Of a DNA stretch of 64,000 nt, positions 36,401-43,833 are shown piece after piece. Positions within the stretch are counted from its first letter, which is position 1; every line of letters begins with the position of its first letter. The position numbers and the translations under genes are program-made. The notes below the pieces were generated by a model. That model had not been told where the DNA came from and did not search any database. It saw nothing but the letters and a program-made list of their open reading frames with translations. The stretch is from Bacteroidales bacterium (GTDB taxonomy: Bacteria > Bacteroidota > Bacteroidia > Bacteroidales > Paludibacteraceae): positions 62,001-126,000 of the forward strand of contig SUXC01000004.1 of the NCBI GenBank assembly GCA_015061165.1, in the 5' to 3' direction.

Positions 36401-36689
36401 CCTCAGCGAAGCTGCTATTCCTAACACCACGGTTTACCAACCATCTGAGGAAGGCACTCCACAAGCTATCGACCTCATGCGCGAAGGTGTGATAGAGTTC
36501 GTGGTAAGCGTACCAAAGGATATTGTTACAGACCCTCAACAAGATGTCTGCTACCACGTGCGTCGTGCGGCTATTGACCTCAATGTGCCATTGCTCACCA
36601 ATGCACGCCTCGCAGCAGCGTTCATCAATGCTTTCTGCACGGTTGATATCAATGACCTCGCCATCCAATCATGGGATGAGTACAAGTAA
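33462..36689 (+). CDS. carB: Carbamoyl-phosphate synthase large subunit
   Basis: CarB makes carbamoyl phosphate from bicarbonate, ammonia and two ATP. The 1075-residue protein has the two homologous ATP-grasp halves: first half with [37 protein letters not shown] and [14 protein letters not shown]; second half with [20 protein letters not shown] and [20 protein letters not shown]. An MGS-like regulatory domain follows. Length and motifs are normal. It directly follows the CarA with a substituted active site, so it may run on free ammonia. Confidence 0.96.
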   Translation: [1075 protein letters not shown]

Positions 36690-36694
36690 TATTG

Positions 36695-36791
36695 CGCTCC
36701 AAAAATTACTCAAAATTATAGTATATTATTCAAAATTTCAAGGAAAATAATTTTTGTTAATTTTCTATAATATACTACAATTTTTGGAGCG
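36695..36791. repeat. Long AT-rich inverted repeat before purC
   Basis: CGCTCCAAAAATT (36695-36707) and TAGTATATTAT (36719-36729) are exactly complementary to ATAATATACTA (36767-36777) and AATTTTTGGAGCG (36779-36791), with an 11-nt bulge on the left arm. A related hairpin with the same TTTTCTATAATATACTAyAA segment lies at about 39490-39585. It could end carB transcripts and overlap the purC promoter. Confidence 0.7.
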
Positions 36792-36827
36792 AATAATAAT
36801 TTTTATTACAAATAAATATTTGTTTTT

Positions 36828-37775
36828 ATGCAAGCATTAACAGCAACCAATTTCAACTTTCCTGGTCAAACCAATGTGTACCACGGCAAAGTGCGTGACG
36901 TATATTTTATCGGTGAGGACTGCCTCGCTATGGTAGCCACCGACCGTATTTCTGCCTTTGATGTTATCCTGCCAAAGGGTATCCCATTCAAAGGTCAAAT
37001 CCTCAACCTAATCGCAGCTAAGTTCCTCGATGCAACGGCTGACATCGTTCCTAACTGGAAGCAAGCCACTCCCGACCCTATGGTAACAGTAGGTGTTCGC
37101 TGCGAGGGCTACCCTGTAGAGATGATTGTACGCGGTTACCTCTGCGGTTCAGCATGGCGTGCTTACAAGAGTGGCGTGCGTGAGATATGCGGCGTACAAC
37201 TGCCAGAAGGCATGCGCGAGAACGAGAAGTTCCCTACCCCAATCATCACCCCTACCACCAAAGCTGAGATTGGCGCACACGATGAGGACATCTCTCGCGA
37301 AGAGATTATCGCTCAAAGACTTATCCCAGAGGCAGAGTACGAGCAATTGGAGAAATACACCCTTGCTCTCTTCGCTCGCGGACAAGAGATTGCTGCTAAA
37401 CAAGGACTTATCCTTGTGGATACCAAATACGAGTTTGGTAAGCACGGCGACCAAATCCTTCTCATGGACGAGGTGCATACTCCAGACTCCAGTCGCTACT
37501 TCTACGCAGAAGGCTATGAAGAGCGTTTTGAGGCAGGTGAGCCACAAAAGCAACTCTCCAAAGAGTTTGTTCGTGAGTGGCTGATGGACAACGGTTTCCA
37601 AGGTAAAGAGGGACAACAAGTGCCAGAGATGACCGACGAAGTAGTAGCAGGTATCACTGCTCGCTATGTGGAACTCTACGAAGGCATCACAGGCGAAAAA
37701 CTTGTCCTTGATGCAGAAACAGAGGATATTGCAGCACGCATTGAGAACAACTTGACTAACTATTTAACAAAATAA
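36828..37775 (+). CDS. purC: SAICAR synthase
   Basis: PurC joins aspartate to CAIR with ATP, giving SAICAR for PurB. The 315-residue protein is of the longer type and has [55 protein letters not shown] and [19 protein letters not shown]. It lies between two related AT-rich hairpins, with the PurF homologue downstream. Confidence 0.95.
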   Translation: MQALTATNFNFPGQTNVYHGKVRDVYFIGEDCLAMVATDRISAFDVILPKGIPFKGQILNLIAAKFLDATADIVPNWKQATPDPMVTVGVRCEGYPVEMIVRGYLCGSAWRAYKSGVREICGVQLPEGMRENEKFPTPIITPTTKAEIGAHDEDISREEIIAQRLIPEAEYEQLEKYTLALFARGQEIAAKQGLILVDTKYEFGKHGDQILLMDEVHTPDSSRYFYAEGYEERFEAGEPQKQLSKEFVREWLMDNGFQGKEGQQVPEMTDEVVAGITARYVELYEGITGEKLVLDAETEDIAARIENNLTNYLTK

Positions 37776-37830
37776 CCTACTCGGATTATTAATAAACAAC
37801 AACATCAAAATTTAAACGACAATACTGACA

Positions 37831-37936
37831 ACTTGCGCGGCAATCAATACTCCTGCCGCGCTCAAGAGGGCAATTGTTAATTAGTTATAATTGAAGCAAA
37901 ATATCCTTGCCGCTCGAGGGATATTGATTCGAGCGG
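37831..37936 (+). promoter_or_regulatory. Two leader hairpins with complementary loops upstream of the PurF homologue
   Basis: Hairpin 1 has stem GCGCGGCA (37835-37842) with TGCCGCGC (37854-37861), extended by CTTG with CAAG. Hairpin 2 has CCGCTCGA (37910-37917) with TCGAGCGG (37929-37936). Their 11-nt loops, ATCAATACTCC and GGGATATTGAT, are complementary at all but one position. No ordinary promoter is seen in the 240-bp gap after purC. Confidence 0.55.
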
Positions 37937-38015
37937 AATATTGTCATTATTGTCGTCAAAAAAATAAAATATTGTTGGATAAAATAATCATCATTGTTGT
38001 TATAGACAAGAAAAC

Positions 38016-39482
38016 ATGGCTGGATTTTTTGGTACAATTTCTACAACCTCCTGTATCACCGATGTCTTCTACGGCACCGACTACCATTCTCACCTCGGTA
38101 CACGCCGAGCGGGTATGGCGACTTACGACACAGAAAGGGGCTTCAAACGAAGCATTCACAACATACAAAACTCGCACTTCCGAACTAAGTTCGAAGATGA
38201 ATTGCACGAGTTTAGTGGCAACGCAGGTATTGGTATCATCTCCGATACCGATGCACAACCTTTGCTCATCAACTCGCACCTCGGGCGATTTGCTATCAGC
38301 ACCATCGGCAAGATCAACAATATGGATGAATTAGTCAATCATTTGTTGGATCAAAACATGCACCTCACGGAGTTCAGTAGCGGACGCGTAAACCCCACAG
38401 AATTAGTGGGTTTGCTCATCGTACAAGGCAAAGATTTCGTGGATGGCATCGAGAATGTGTACAAGCAAATCAAAGGTTCATGCAGCATACTTATTCTCAC
38501 AGAAGATGGTATCATCGCTGCTCGCGACTCATGGGGACGCACACCTATTGTGTTAGGTAAAAGAGAAAGTGCGGGGTCCCCGACGAACCACGAGGGTTCG
38601 TGGGGTGCCAGCGCCTACGCTATTGCCAGCGAATCATCCTCCTTCTTCAATCTCGGTTTTGAGACGGAGTACTTCATGGGCCCTGGTGAGATTGTTCGCG
38701 TATATGCTGACCACGTGGAGCAATTGCGCAAACCTAACGACAAGATGCAGATATGCTCATTCCTTTGGGTGTATTACGGTTTCCCCACCTCCGATTACGA
38801 AGGTCGCAATGTAGAACAAGTGCGCTACGCATGCGGTCATGCTATGGGTAATAGCGATGATGTGAAAGCCGATATTGTCTGCGGTATTCCTGATTCAGGT
38901 ATTGCTATGGCAATTGGTTATTCGCACACATCGGGTGTTCCATACCAACGTGCTATCACCAAGTACACACCTACATGGCCACGTTCTTTCACCCCATCGC
39001 AACAAGCCACACGAGACCTCGTTGCTAAGATGAAACTCATTCACAACTACTCTATCCTACGTGGCAAGAGTGTGCTCTTCTGCGACGATTCTATCGTGCG
39101 TGGCACACAACTCCGCGACAACACCCGTTGTCTGATAGAAGCAGGTGCCAAGGAAGTGCATATGCGTATTGCGTGTCCACCTATCATGTATGGCTGTCCA
39201 TTCACGAACTTCACCACATCAAAGTCGGACATGGAACTCATCACCCGCCGTATCATTGCAGAATTAGAAGGCGAGGACGCTGCACAAGACCCAGCACGTA
39301 TCAAGGCATTTGCGACAACCGATTCGCCTGAGTATCAACGACTCATGCGAGCGTTGCGTGATCGCTTTGCACTGAAGTCACTCAAATACACACGCATCGA
39401 AGATTTGATACAGGCTATCGGATTACCAAAATGCAAAGTCTGCACCTACTGCTTTGATGGTGCCAACCCAGAGAATAATTAA
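38016..39482 (+). CDS. Amidophosphoribosyltransferase homologue lacking the N-terminal cysteine
   Basis: PurF normally uses glutamine to aminate PRPP, the first purine step. The 488-residue protein keeps the phosphoribosyltransferase half: CGIPDSGIAMAIGYSHTSGV, the TWPRSFTPS segment and the PRPP loop VLFCDDSIVRGTQLRDN. The N-terminal glutaminase-like half starts MAGFFGT instead of M-C-G-I, so the nucleophile is absent. I recall a similar second PurF in Bacteroides, so this may be a lineage paralogue that uses ammonia or is regulatory. An in-frame REP-like palindrome (38573-38609) adds about 16 residues (SPTNHEGSWGAS region). Confidence 0.88.
   Translation: MAGFFGTISTTSCITDVFYGTDYHSHLGTRRAGMATYDTERGFKRSIHNIQNSHFRTKFEDELHEFSGNAGIGIISDTDAQPLLINSHLGRFAISTIGKINNMDELVNHLLDQNMHLTEFSSGRVNPTELVGLLIVQGKDFVDGIENVYKQIKGSCSILILTEDGIIAARDSWGRTPIVLGKRESAGSPTNHEGSWGASAYAIASESSSFFNLGFETEYFMGPGEIVRVYADHVEQLRKPNDKMQICSFLWVYYGFPTSDYEGRNVEQVRYACGHAMGNSDDVKADIVCGIPDSGIAMAIGYSHTSGVPYQRAITKYTPTWPRSFTPSQQATRDLVAKMKLIHNYSILRGKSVLFCDDSIVRGTQLRDNTRCLIEAGAKEVHMRIACPPIMYGCPFTNFTTSKSDMELITRRIIAELEGEDAAQDPARIKAFATTDSPEYQRLMRALRDRFALKSLKYTRIEDLIQAIGLPKCKVCTYCFDGANPENN
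38573..38609. repeat. REP-like palindrome, copy B, in frame inside the PurF homologue
   Basis: GGGGTCCCCGA, then CGAACC-acga-GGGTTCG, then TGGGGTGCC. It shares the outer sequence with copies A and C but has its own self-complementary inner stem. It lies in the coding region without breaking the frame. Confidence 0.8.
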
Positions 39483-39489
39483 AATACAA

Positions 39490-39585
39490 AAATTATAAAA
39501 AATTAACTCAAAATTATCCAATATTAAACAGTAAAATTATATAAAATTTTGAGTAATTTTCTATAATATACTATAATTTTTGGAG
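39490..39585. repeat. AT-rich hairpin related to the one before purC
   Basis: AACTCAAAATTAT pairs with ATAAAATTTTGAGT, and an outer CAAAAATTATA pairs with TATAATTTTTG. The 3' arm shares TAATTTTCTATAATATACTA with the 36695-36791 hairpin. It fills the gap between the PurF homologue and the DUF1846 gene and may contain the latter's promoter. Confidence 0.6.
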
Positions 39586-39593
39586 AAAGCAAG

Positions 39594-41054
39594 ATGACTC
39601 CTTTTAATAACGAAAAGTACATTCTCCGTCAGTCGGAGCATATCAAAGAGCGTATAGCGCAGTTTGGCAACAAACTCTACCTCGAACTTGGAGGCAAACT
39701 TTTTGATGATTTTCATGCCAGTAGAGTACTACCCGGTTTTCAACCCGACAGTAAACTCACTATGCTTACGCAACTGCGTGATACACTGGAGATTGTGATT
39801 GTCATATCCGCTTCCGACATCGAGAAAAACAAAGTACGTCAGGACTTAGGCATTACCTATGATGTGGATGTACTGCGTTTGCGCGATGAGTTTATCGGTC
39901 GAGGGTTTATGGTCAATTCGGTGGTAATTACTCACTATAGTGGTCAAACATCCGCACAAATGTACCGTCAGCGATTAGAACGACTGGGTATCACTACCTA
40001 TTATCACTATACGATAGATGGCTATCCACATAACGTGGCACTCATAGACTCGGAAGAAGGCTTTGGCAAGAACGATTACATTGAGACAACTCGCCCATTG
40101 GTAGTTGTTACGGCTCCTGGTCCTGGTAGTGGTAAAATGGCAGTTTGCCTCTCACAACTCTACAACGAGCATGTACGCGGTAATCAAGCAGGATACGCTA
40201 AGTTCGAGACTTTCCCCGTGTGGAACCTACCCCTCAAGCACCCTATTAATATGGCATACGAGGCAGCCACAGCCGACCTCAACGATGTCAATATGATTGA
40301 CCCATATCACCTCGAGGCATATGGTAAGACAGCCGTTAGTTACAACCGCGACACAGAGATATTCCCTGTATTAGATGCCTTATTCACAGGTATTTACGGA
40401 CACAACCCCTACAAGTCGCCTACCGATATGGGTGTGAACATGGTGGGCTTCTGCATCGAAGATGACGAAGCATGTTGCTATGCCAGCAAGCAGGAGATTA
40501 TCCGTCGATACTACCACGCACTCAACGATTTTGCCAATGGCGATATCAGCGAATCGGTAGTTAATCGTATAGCCCGATTGTTCAAACAAGTAGGTATCAG
40601 CACCGCTGACAGACACACCACCGTGGCAGCCAAAGAGCGCAAAGAACAATCAGGCGGATTGGCAGCAGCAGCCATCGAACTGCACGACGGCACAATCATC
40701 ACAGCGGAAGCATCAGAGTTATTGGGGTCGAGTGCAGCACTACTACTCAATGCTACCAAGTATTTAGCAGGTATTGAACATCATGTAAAACTCATTCCAC
40801 AGGAGATGATTGAGCCAATCCAACACACCAAAATCAGTTACCTACGAGGTCGTAACCCCCGACTACACACTGACGAAGTGTTGGTAGCATTGTCGGTATT
40901 ATCACTCCATGATGAGAACTGCCGCAAGACACTCGAAGCACTACCTCAATTAGCAGGCTGTCAAGTCCACTCCACCGTCATGCTCTCCGAAGTGGATAGA
41001 AAGATCTTCCGCAAACTCGGTATCGAACTCACCTGCGATCCTGTGAGGAAATAG
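39594..41054 (+). CDS. DUF1846 family protein
   Basis: The 486-residue cytosolic protein matches DUF1846: FNNEKYILRQSEHIKERIAQ at the start, LELGGKLFDDFHASRVLPGF, VTAPGPGSGKMAVCLSQLYN (a P-loop-like strand, about residues 173-192) and HPINMAYEAATADLNDVNMI. Structures of this family exist but I know of no proven function. It starts 9 bp after a hairpin/promoter region related to that of purC. Confidence 0.85.
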   Translation: MTPFNNEKYILRQSEHIKERIAQFGNKLYLELGGKLFDDFHASRVLPGFQPDSKLTMLTQLRDTLEIVIVISASDIEKNKVRQDLGITYDVDVLRLRDEFIGRGFMVNSVVITHYSGQTSAQMYRQRLERLGITTYYHYTIDGYPHNVALIDSEEGFGKNDYIETTRPLVVVTAPGPGSGKMAVCLSQLYNEHVRGNQAGYAKFETFPVWNLPLKHPINMAYEAATADLNDVNMIDPYHLEAYGKTAVSYNRDTEIFPVLDALFTGIYGHNPYKSPTDMGVNMVGFCIEDDEACCYASKQEIIRRYYHALNDFANGDISESVVNRIARLFKQVGISTADRHTTVAAKERKEQSGGLAAAAIELHDGTIITAEASELLGSSAALLLNATKYLAGIEHHVKLIPQEMIEPIQHTKISYLRGRNPRLHTDEVLVALSVLSLHDENCRKTLEALPQLAGCQVHSTVMLSEVDRKIFRKLGIELTCDPVRK

Positions 41055-41067
41055 TGTAGGGCGTAAG

Positions 41068-41142
41068 GTGTAAAGCGTAAAGGCGCAGAATATGCGGCTT
41101 CGCCGCTACCCCTAGTCTACCCCTAACCTTTAAACTTTACAC
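41068..41142. terminator. Hairpin terminator between convergent genes, built from short-word repeats
   Basis: GTGTAAAGCGTAAAGG (41068-41083) pairs with CCTTTAAACTTTACAC (41127-41142) around a GCGG-cttcg-CCGC hairpin (41094-41106). It separates the DUF1846 gene from the convergent Ntn hydrolase gene. The words are the same family as at 2203-2290. Confidence 0.65.
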
Positions 41143-41176
41143 TATAAACTATAAACTTTACACTAACTTTACAAAA

Positions 41177-42439
41177 CTACAAATACGGTGCGAAGGTGGC
41201 ATCGTATTTTTTTATCCATTGTTTGGCAATCTGGTCATAAAGGCGGAAGAAGGCTTGGTCGGACATAGCACCCGAAGTCCATTGCTCATACAACGGACGA
41301 AAGTCCTTCTCTATCTTCTGCTCTACCTCACGCGTACAGTCCAACAACGCAGGCTTACCCTCTGCACCACGCAATATATTCTGCGTACTCACATATTTGT
41401 TACCATTACTAATATGCAACGGGAAAGCCCACTCGTTCTTGATTTTCAATGACTTGTCGCACATCTCACAGTTGAGTTGCTTGCCCTCCTTAGCATGCTC
41501 GTTGCGTGCTTTCATATAGGCAGGCAAGTGGTCAGGATTCACCAACAAAGGTATAGCCACAGCACATGCAGGATAGCCCAATGCCGTCCACATGATAGGT
41601 TGAGGGTTGAATGTGGAATGTTGAGGGTTGAGGGTTGAAGGAACACCTTCAAAGCACACCACTGCTGATGTGATACGGCGAGGGATAAAGTCCTGATCTA
41701 CTGTATATTCAGGCGCATTGTCCTTATTAAAGTTCAAGTCCAATACCTCGTGGCGGTATTGGCGAGAAAACAAATTAATCGCATCCAAAGCCGTCATCTC
41801 CTTCTCGCGAGAGAAATTCTCCTTCATTATCGCACAAGCCGTTTGGTAACGCTCCCAACCTTCATAATCCTCATAACGACCCGCAAAACTGAAATTCGTT
41901 ACAACACGATAACCGTCAGGTTCTTCATTCACATCGTATTTAATATAACGGGAGTTGTTCATCTCGTAATAAGCAGCACCACCCTGCGCATCAATGATAC
42001 CAAAATTGGCCTCTACCCCCCAAGGCTGAGGATACGTCTGAAGCCATGCCTCAAACTCGGCAATCGTGGCACAATTAGCCAAAGCATGGTACATCAGTTC
42101 GCCCTCTCTATCCATCTGACAATCAATCGTATCCTCACGAAGGTTATACGAGGCAGTATTCATAATACAAAAACCTGCTTCATTCATCCCCGACCACACT
42201 TCACCGTCCAACATAGGCGAGTTCATCAAGCCAATAAACGCATACTTCTCTCCCTGAAAATATGCAATGCGATTGTTCAGTTCGCCCGTGTCGCGGTGCT
42301 TGAACATCATCGGCTTGCCCGAGGGAGTAGCACTGCCACTAATAATAAAGGACGTGCACGCGCGAAGCGGTGTAAAGCGTAGGGCGTAAGGTGTAAAGGA
42401 AAGAAGTAGGCATATTGCCAAAGAAATGATTCGTTTCAT
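41177..42439 (-). CDS. Exported C45/linear-amide Ntn hydrolase
   Basis: The 420-residue product has a signal peptide ending just before CTSFIISG. That cysteine would become the N-terminal nucleophile after cleavage, the rule in C45-type Ntn hydrolases (acyl-CoA:6-APA acyltransferase-like, choloylglycine-hydrolase superfamily). FKHRDTGELNNR, WSGMNEAGFCIMNTASYN and GGAAYYEMNNSRYIKYD follow. The substrate is an amide but unknown. I chose MKRIISLA at 42439. Word repeats lengthen the signal peptide (FTPYALRFTPLRA) and insert STLNPQHSTFNPQP near residue 280. It diverges from the BASS gene. Confidence 0.75.
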   Translation of the reverse strand: MKRIISLAICLLLSFTPYALRFTPLRACTSFIISGSATPSGKPMMFKHRDTGELNNRIAYFQGEKYAFIGLMNSPMLDGEVWSGMNEAGFCIMNTASYNLREDTIDCQMDREGELMYHALANCATIAEFEAWLQTYPQPWGVEANFGIIDAQGGAAYYEMNNSRYIKYDVNEEPDGYRVVTNFSFAGRYEDYEGWERYQTACAIMKENFSREKEMTALDAINLFSRQYRHEVLDLNFNKDNAPEYTVDQDFIPRRITSAVVCFEGVPSTLNPQHSTFNPQPIMWTALGYPACAVAIPLLVNPDHLPAYMKARNEHAKEGKQLNCEMCDKSLKIKNEWAFPLHISNGNKYVSTQNILRGAEGKPALLDCTREVEQKIEKDFRPLYEQWTSGAMSDQAFFRLYDQIAKQWIKKYDATFAPYL

Positions 42440-42471
42440 GGTAATTTTGAATTTTGAATTATGAATTGTGT

Positions 42472-42521
42472 GCAAAAGTACAACATTTTTTTGATATATG
42501 CAAATTTTTTAGTAATTTTGC
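42472..42521. promoter_or_regulatory. Second face-to-face divergent promoter pair
   Basis: The minus-strand -7 complement GCAAAAGTA is at 42472-42480 with its -33 at 42501-42504. The plus-strand TTTG is at 42490-42493 with TAATTTTGC at 42513-42521. The -33 boxes form the near-palindrome TTTGATATATGCAAA. The layout and length (50 bp) match 6425-6474. Confidence 0.75.
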
Positions 42522-42524
42522 AGC

Positions 42525-43550
42525 ATGAAAGGTTTTCGTTCGTTCATAGATCGCTATGCTTTGATTATCGCTATGGTAATTGGCGTGTTTGGTTGGCGTT
42601 GGTTTCGCCACTTAGGTTGGCTGACCAGTCCGCTGATATTCCTGATGTTGTTCTTCACGTTCTGCAAAATTAACCCACTTGACCTACGCCTGCGCCGTTG
42701 GCACTTTATCGTATTGGCCGTACAGTTGGCATTGGTATTGGGGGTATTGGGTATTGGATATTGGATATTGGATATTGGCGATTGGCAATTGGATATTAGT
42801 GTAGTGCTGCAAGGATTAGTGCTGTGCTTGATTATGCCTACAGCGACAGCCGCACCTATCATCGCAGGCAAATTAGGAGGCAGCATACAGAACCTAACCA
42901 CGTTCACGCTGCTGAGTAATCTGCTCACCGCATTGGTCGTACCTGGACTGTTTCCCGTGCTCAATCCCTCAACCGATATTGCCTTCTTCTCGGCTATGTG
43001 GCAGATATTGTGCCGCGTAACCCCGTTACTCATCTTGCCATTCTTGTGCGCTTGGGGGGTGCGATTAGTGTATGAGGGCTATCACCGACGCAAAGGCACA
43101 GTACGCCGTTTTACCCTGAATAGGACTTGGGCAAGCATGCCGTTCTATCTGTGGATATTATTGCTGGTGGTGCTGATGGCAAGAATCACAGACACACTGC
43201 TGAATGTGGTATATGAGGGATGGATGATAGGTGTGATGTGTGTGGGCGCATTGGTGACTTGTATGTTGCAGTTTGCTTTGGGCAGATGGATAGGATACCG
43301 TTTCCCTGCAGATAGTCATGGTGCTGATTTTCAAGATATTCTAATTAATCCATCAGCAGTTAATTATACATTAGCGGAGAAAAGTCGTATCACTGCGGGA
43401 CAAGCCTTCGGACAGAAGAACACCGCCTTAGGTATCTGGATGGCACAGATGTTCCTACACCCCTTAGCAGCCATCGCTCCCGCAGCATATATCCTGTGGC
43501 AAAACCTGCTGAATAGTTACCAGTTGTGGAAAGCAGGAAAGAAGAAATAG
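42525..43550 (+). CDS. Bile acid:sodium symporter (BASS) family transporter
   Basis: A 341-residue integral membrane protein with about nine or ten hydrophobic segments and the family-like region AGQAFGQKNTALGIWMAQMF near the C-terminus, preceded by PTATAAPIIAGKLGG. The substrate is unknown; BASS members import organic anions. The ATG is 3 nt after the -7 box, so the mRNA would be leaderless; the next ATG (42573) would remove part of the first membrane segment. A run of TATTGGATATTGG words at about 42738-42800 encodes an extra ILDIGDWQLDI stretch in a membrane-proximal region. Confidence 0.75.
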   Translation: MKGFRSFIDRYALIIAMVIGVFGWRWFRHLGWLTSPLIFLMLFFTFCKINPLDLRLRRWHFIVLAVQLALVLGVLGIGYWILDIGDWQLDISVVLQGLVLCLIMPTATAAPIIAGKLGGSIQNLTTFTLLSNLLTALVVPGLFPVLNPSTDIAFFSAMWQILCRVTPLLILPFLCAWGVRLVYEGYHRRKGTVRRFTLNRTWASMPFYLWILLLVVLMARITDTLLNVVYEGWMIGVMCVGALVTCMLQFALGRWIGYRFPADSHGADFQDILINPSAVNYTLAEKSRITAGQAFGQKNTALGIWMAQMFLHPLAAIAPAAYILWQNLLNSYQLWKAGKKK

Positions 43551-43662
43551 CAAAAGTGCACTGACAAAATAGCATTACCAATCAACATAGGGGATTTTTT
43601 GTAAAAAGTAGCAATTATTAAGATTCGTTTCCTTTTCGTTTCTCTATCTTTTTCTGAATTTT

Positions 43663-43709
43663 ACCGAGAGACGACCCTGAGAACACCGAGAGAACTCCCC
43701 GAGACCGCC
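43663..43709. repeat. 11-bp period tandem array
   Basis: ACCGAGAGACG, ACCCTGAGAAC, ACCGAGAGAAC, TCCCCGAGACC and a partial unit lie head to tail with an 11-bp period. The array ends 87 bp upstream of the promoter of structured RNA copy 3. Confidence 0.7.
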
Positions 43710-43746
43710 CAAACGAAAAAAGTGCGTTTTGTTAAGATTCTGATAA

Positions 43747-43787
43747 AATCGCCAGTTGTATTTTCGGACATAAGTGGCATTTTTTTA
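43747..43787 (+). terminator. Intrinsic terminator with TTTTCGGACATA loop
   Basis: ATCGCCAGTTGTA pairs with CATAAGTGGC around TTTTCGGA and is followed by seven Ts. A near-identical hairpin occurs at 57849-57885. Confidence 0.75.
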
Positions 43788-43795
43788 CACTACTC

Positions 43796-43827
43796 TTGCA
43801 CAATTCAAAAAAAAGTAGTAATTTTGC
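43796..43827 (+). promoter_or_regulatory. Promoter of structured RNA copy 3
   Basis: TTGCACAATTC with an A-tract, 20 nt, and TAATTTTGC (43819-43827). Confidence 0.75.
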
Positions 43828-43833
43828 AGTCGC

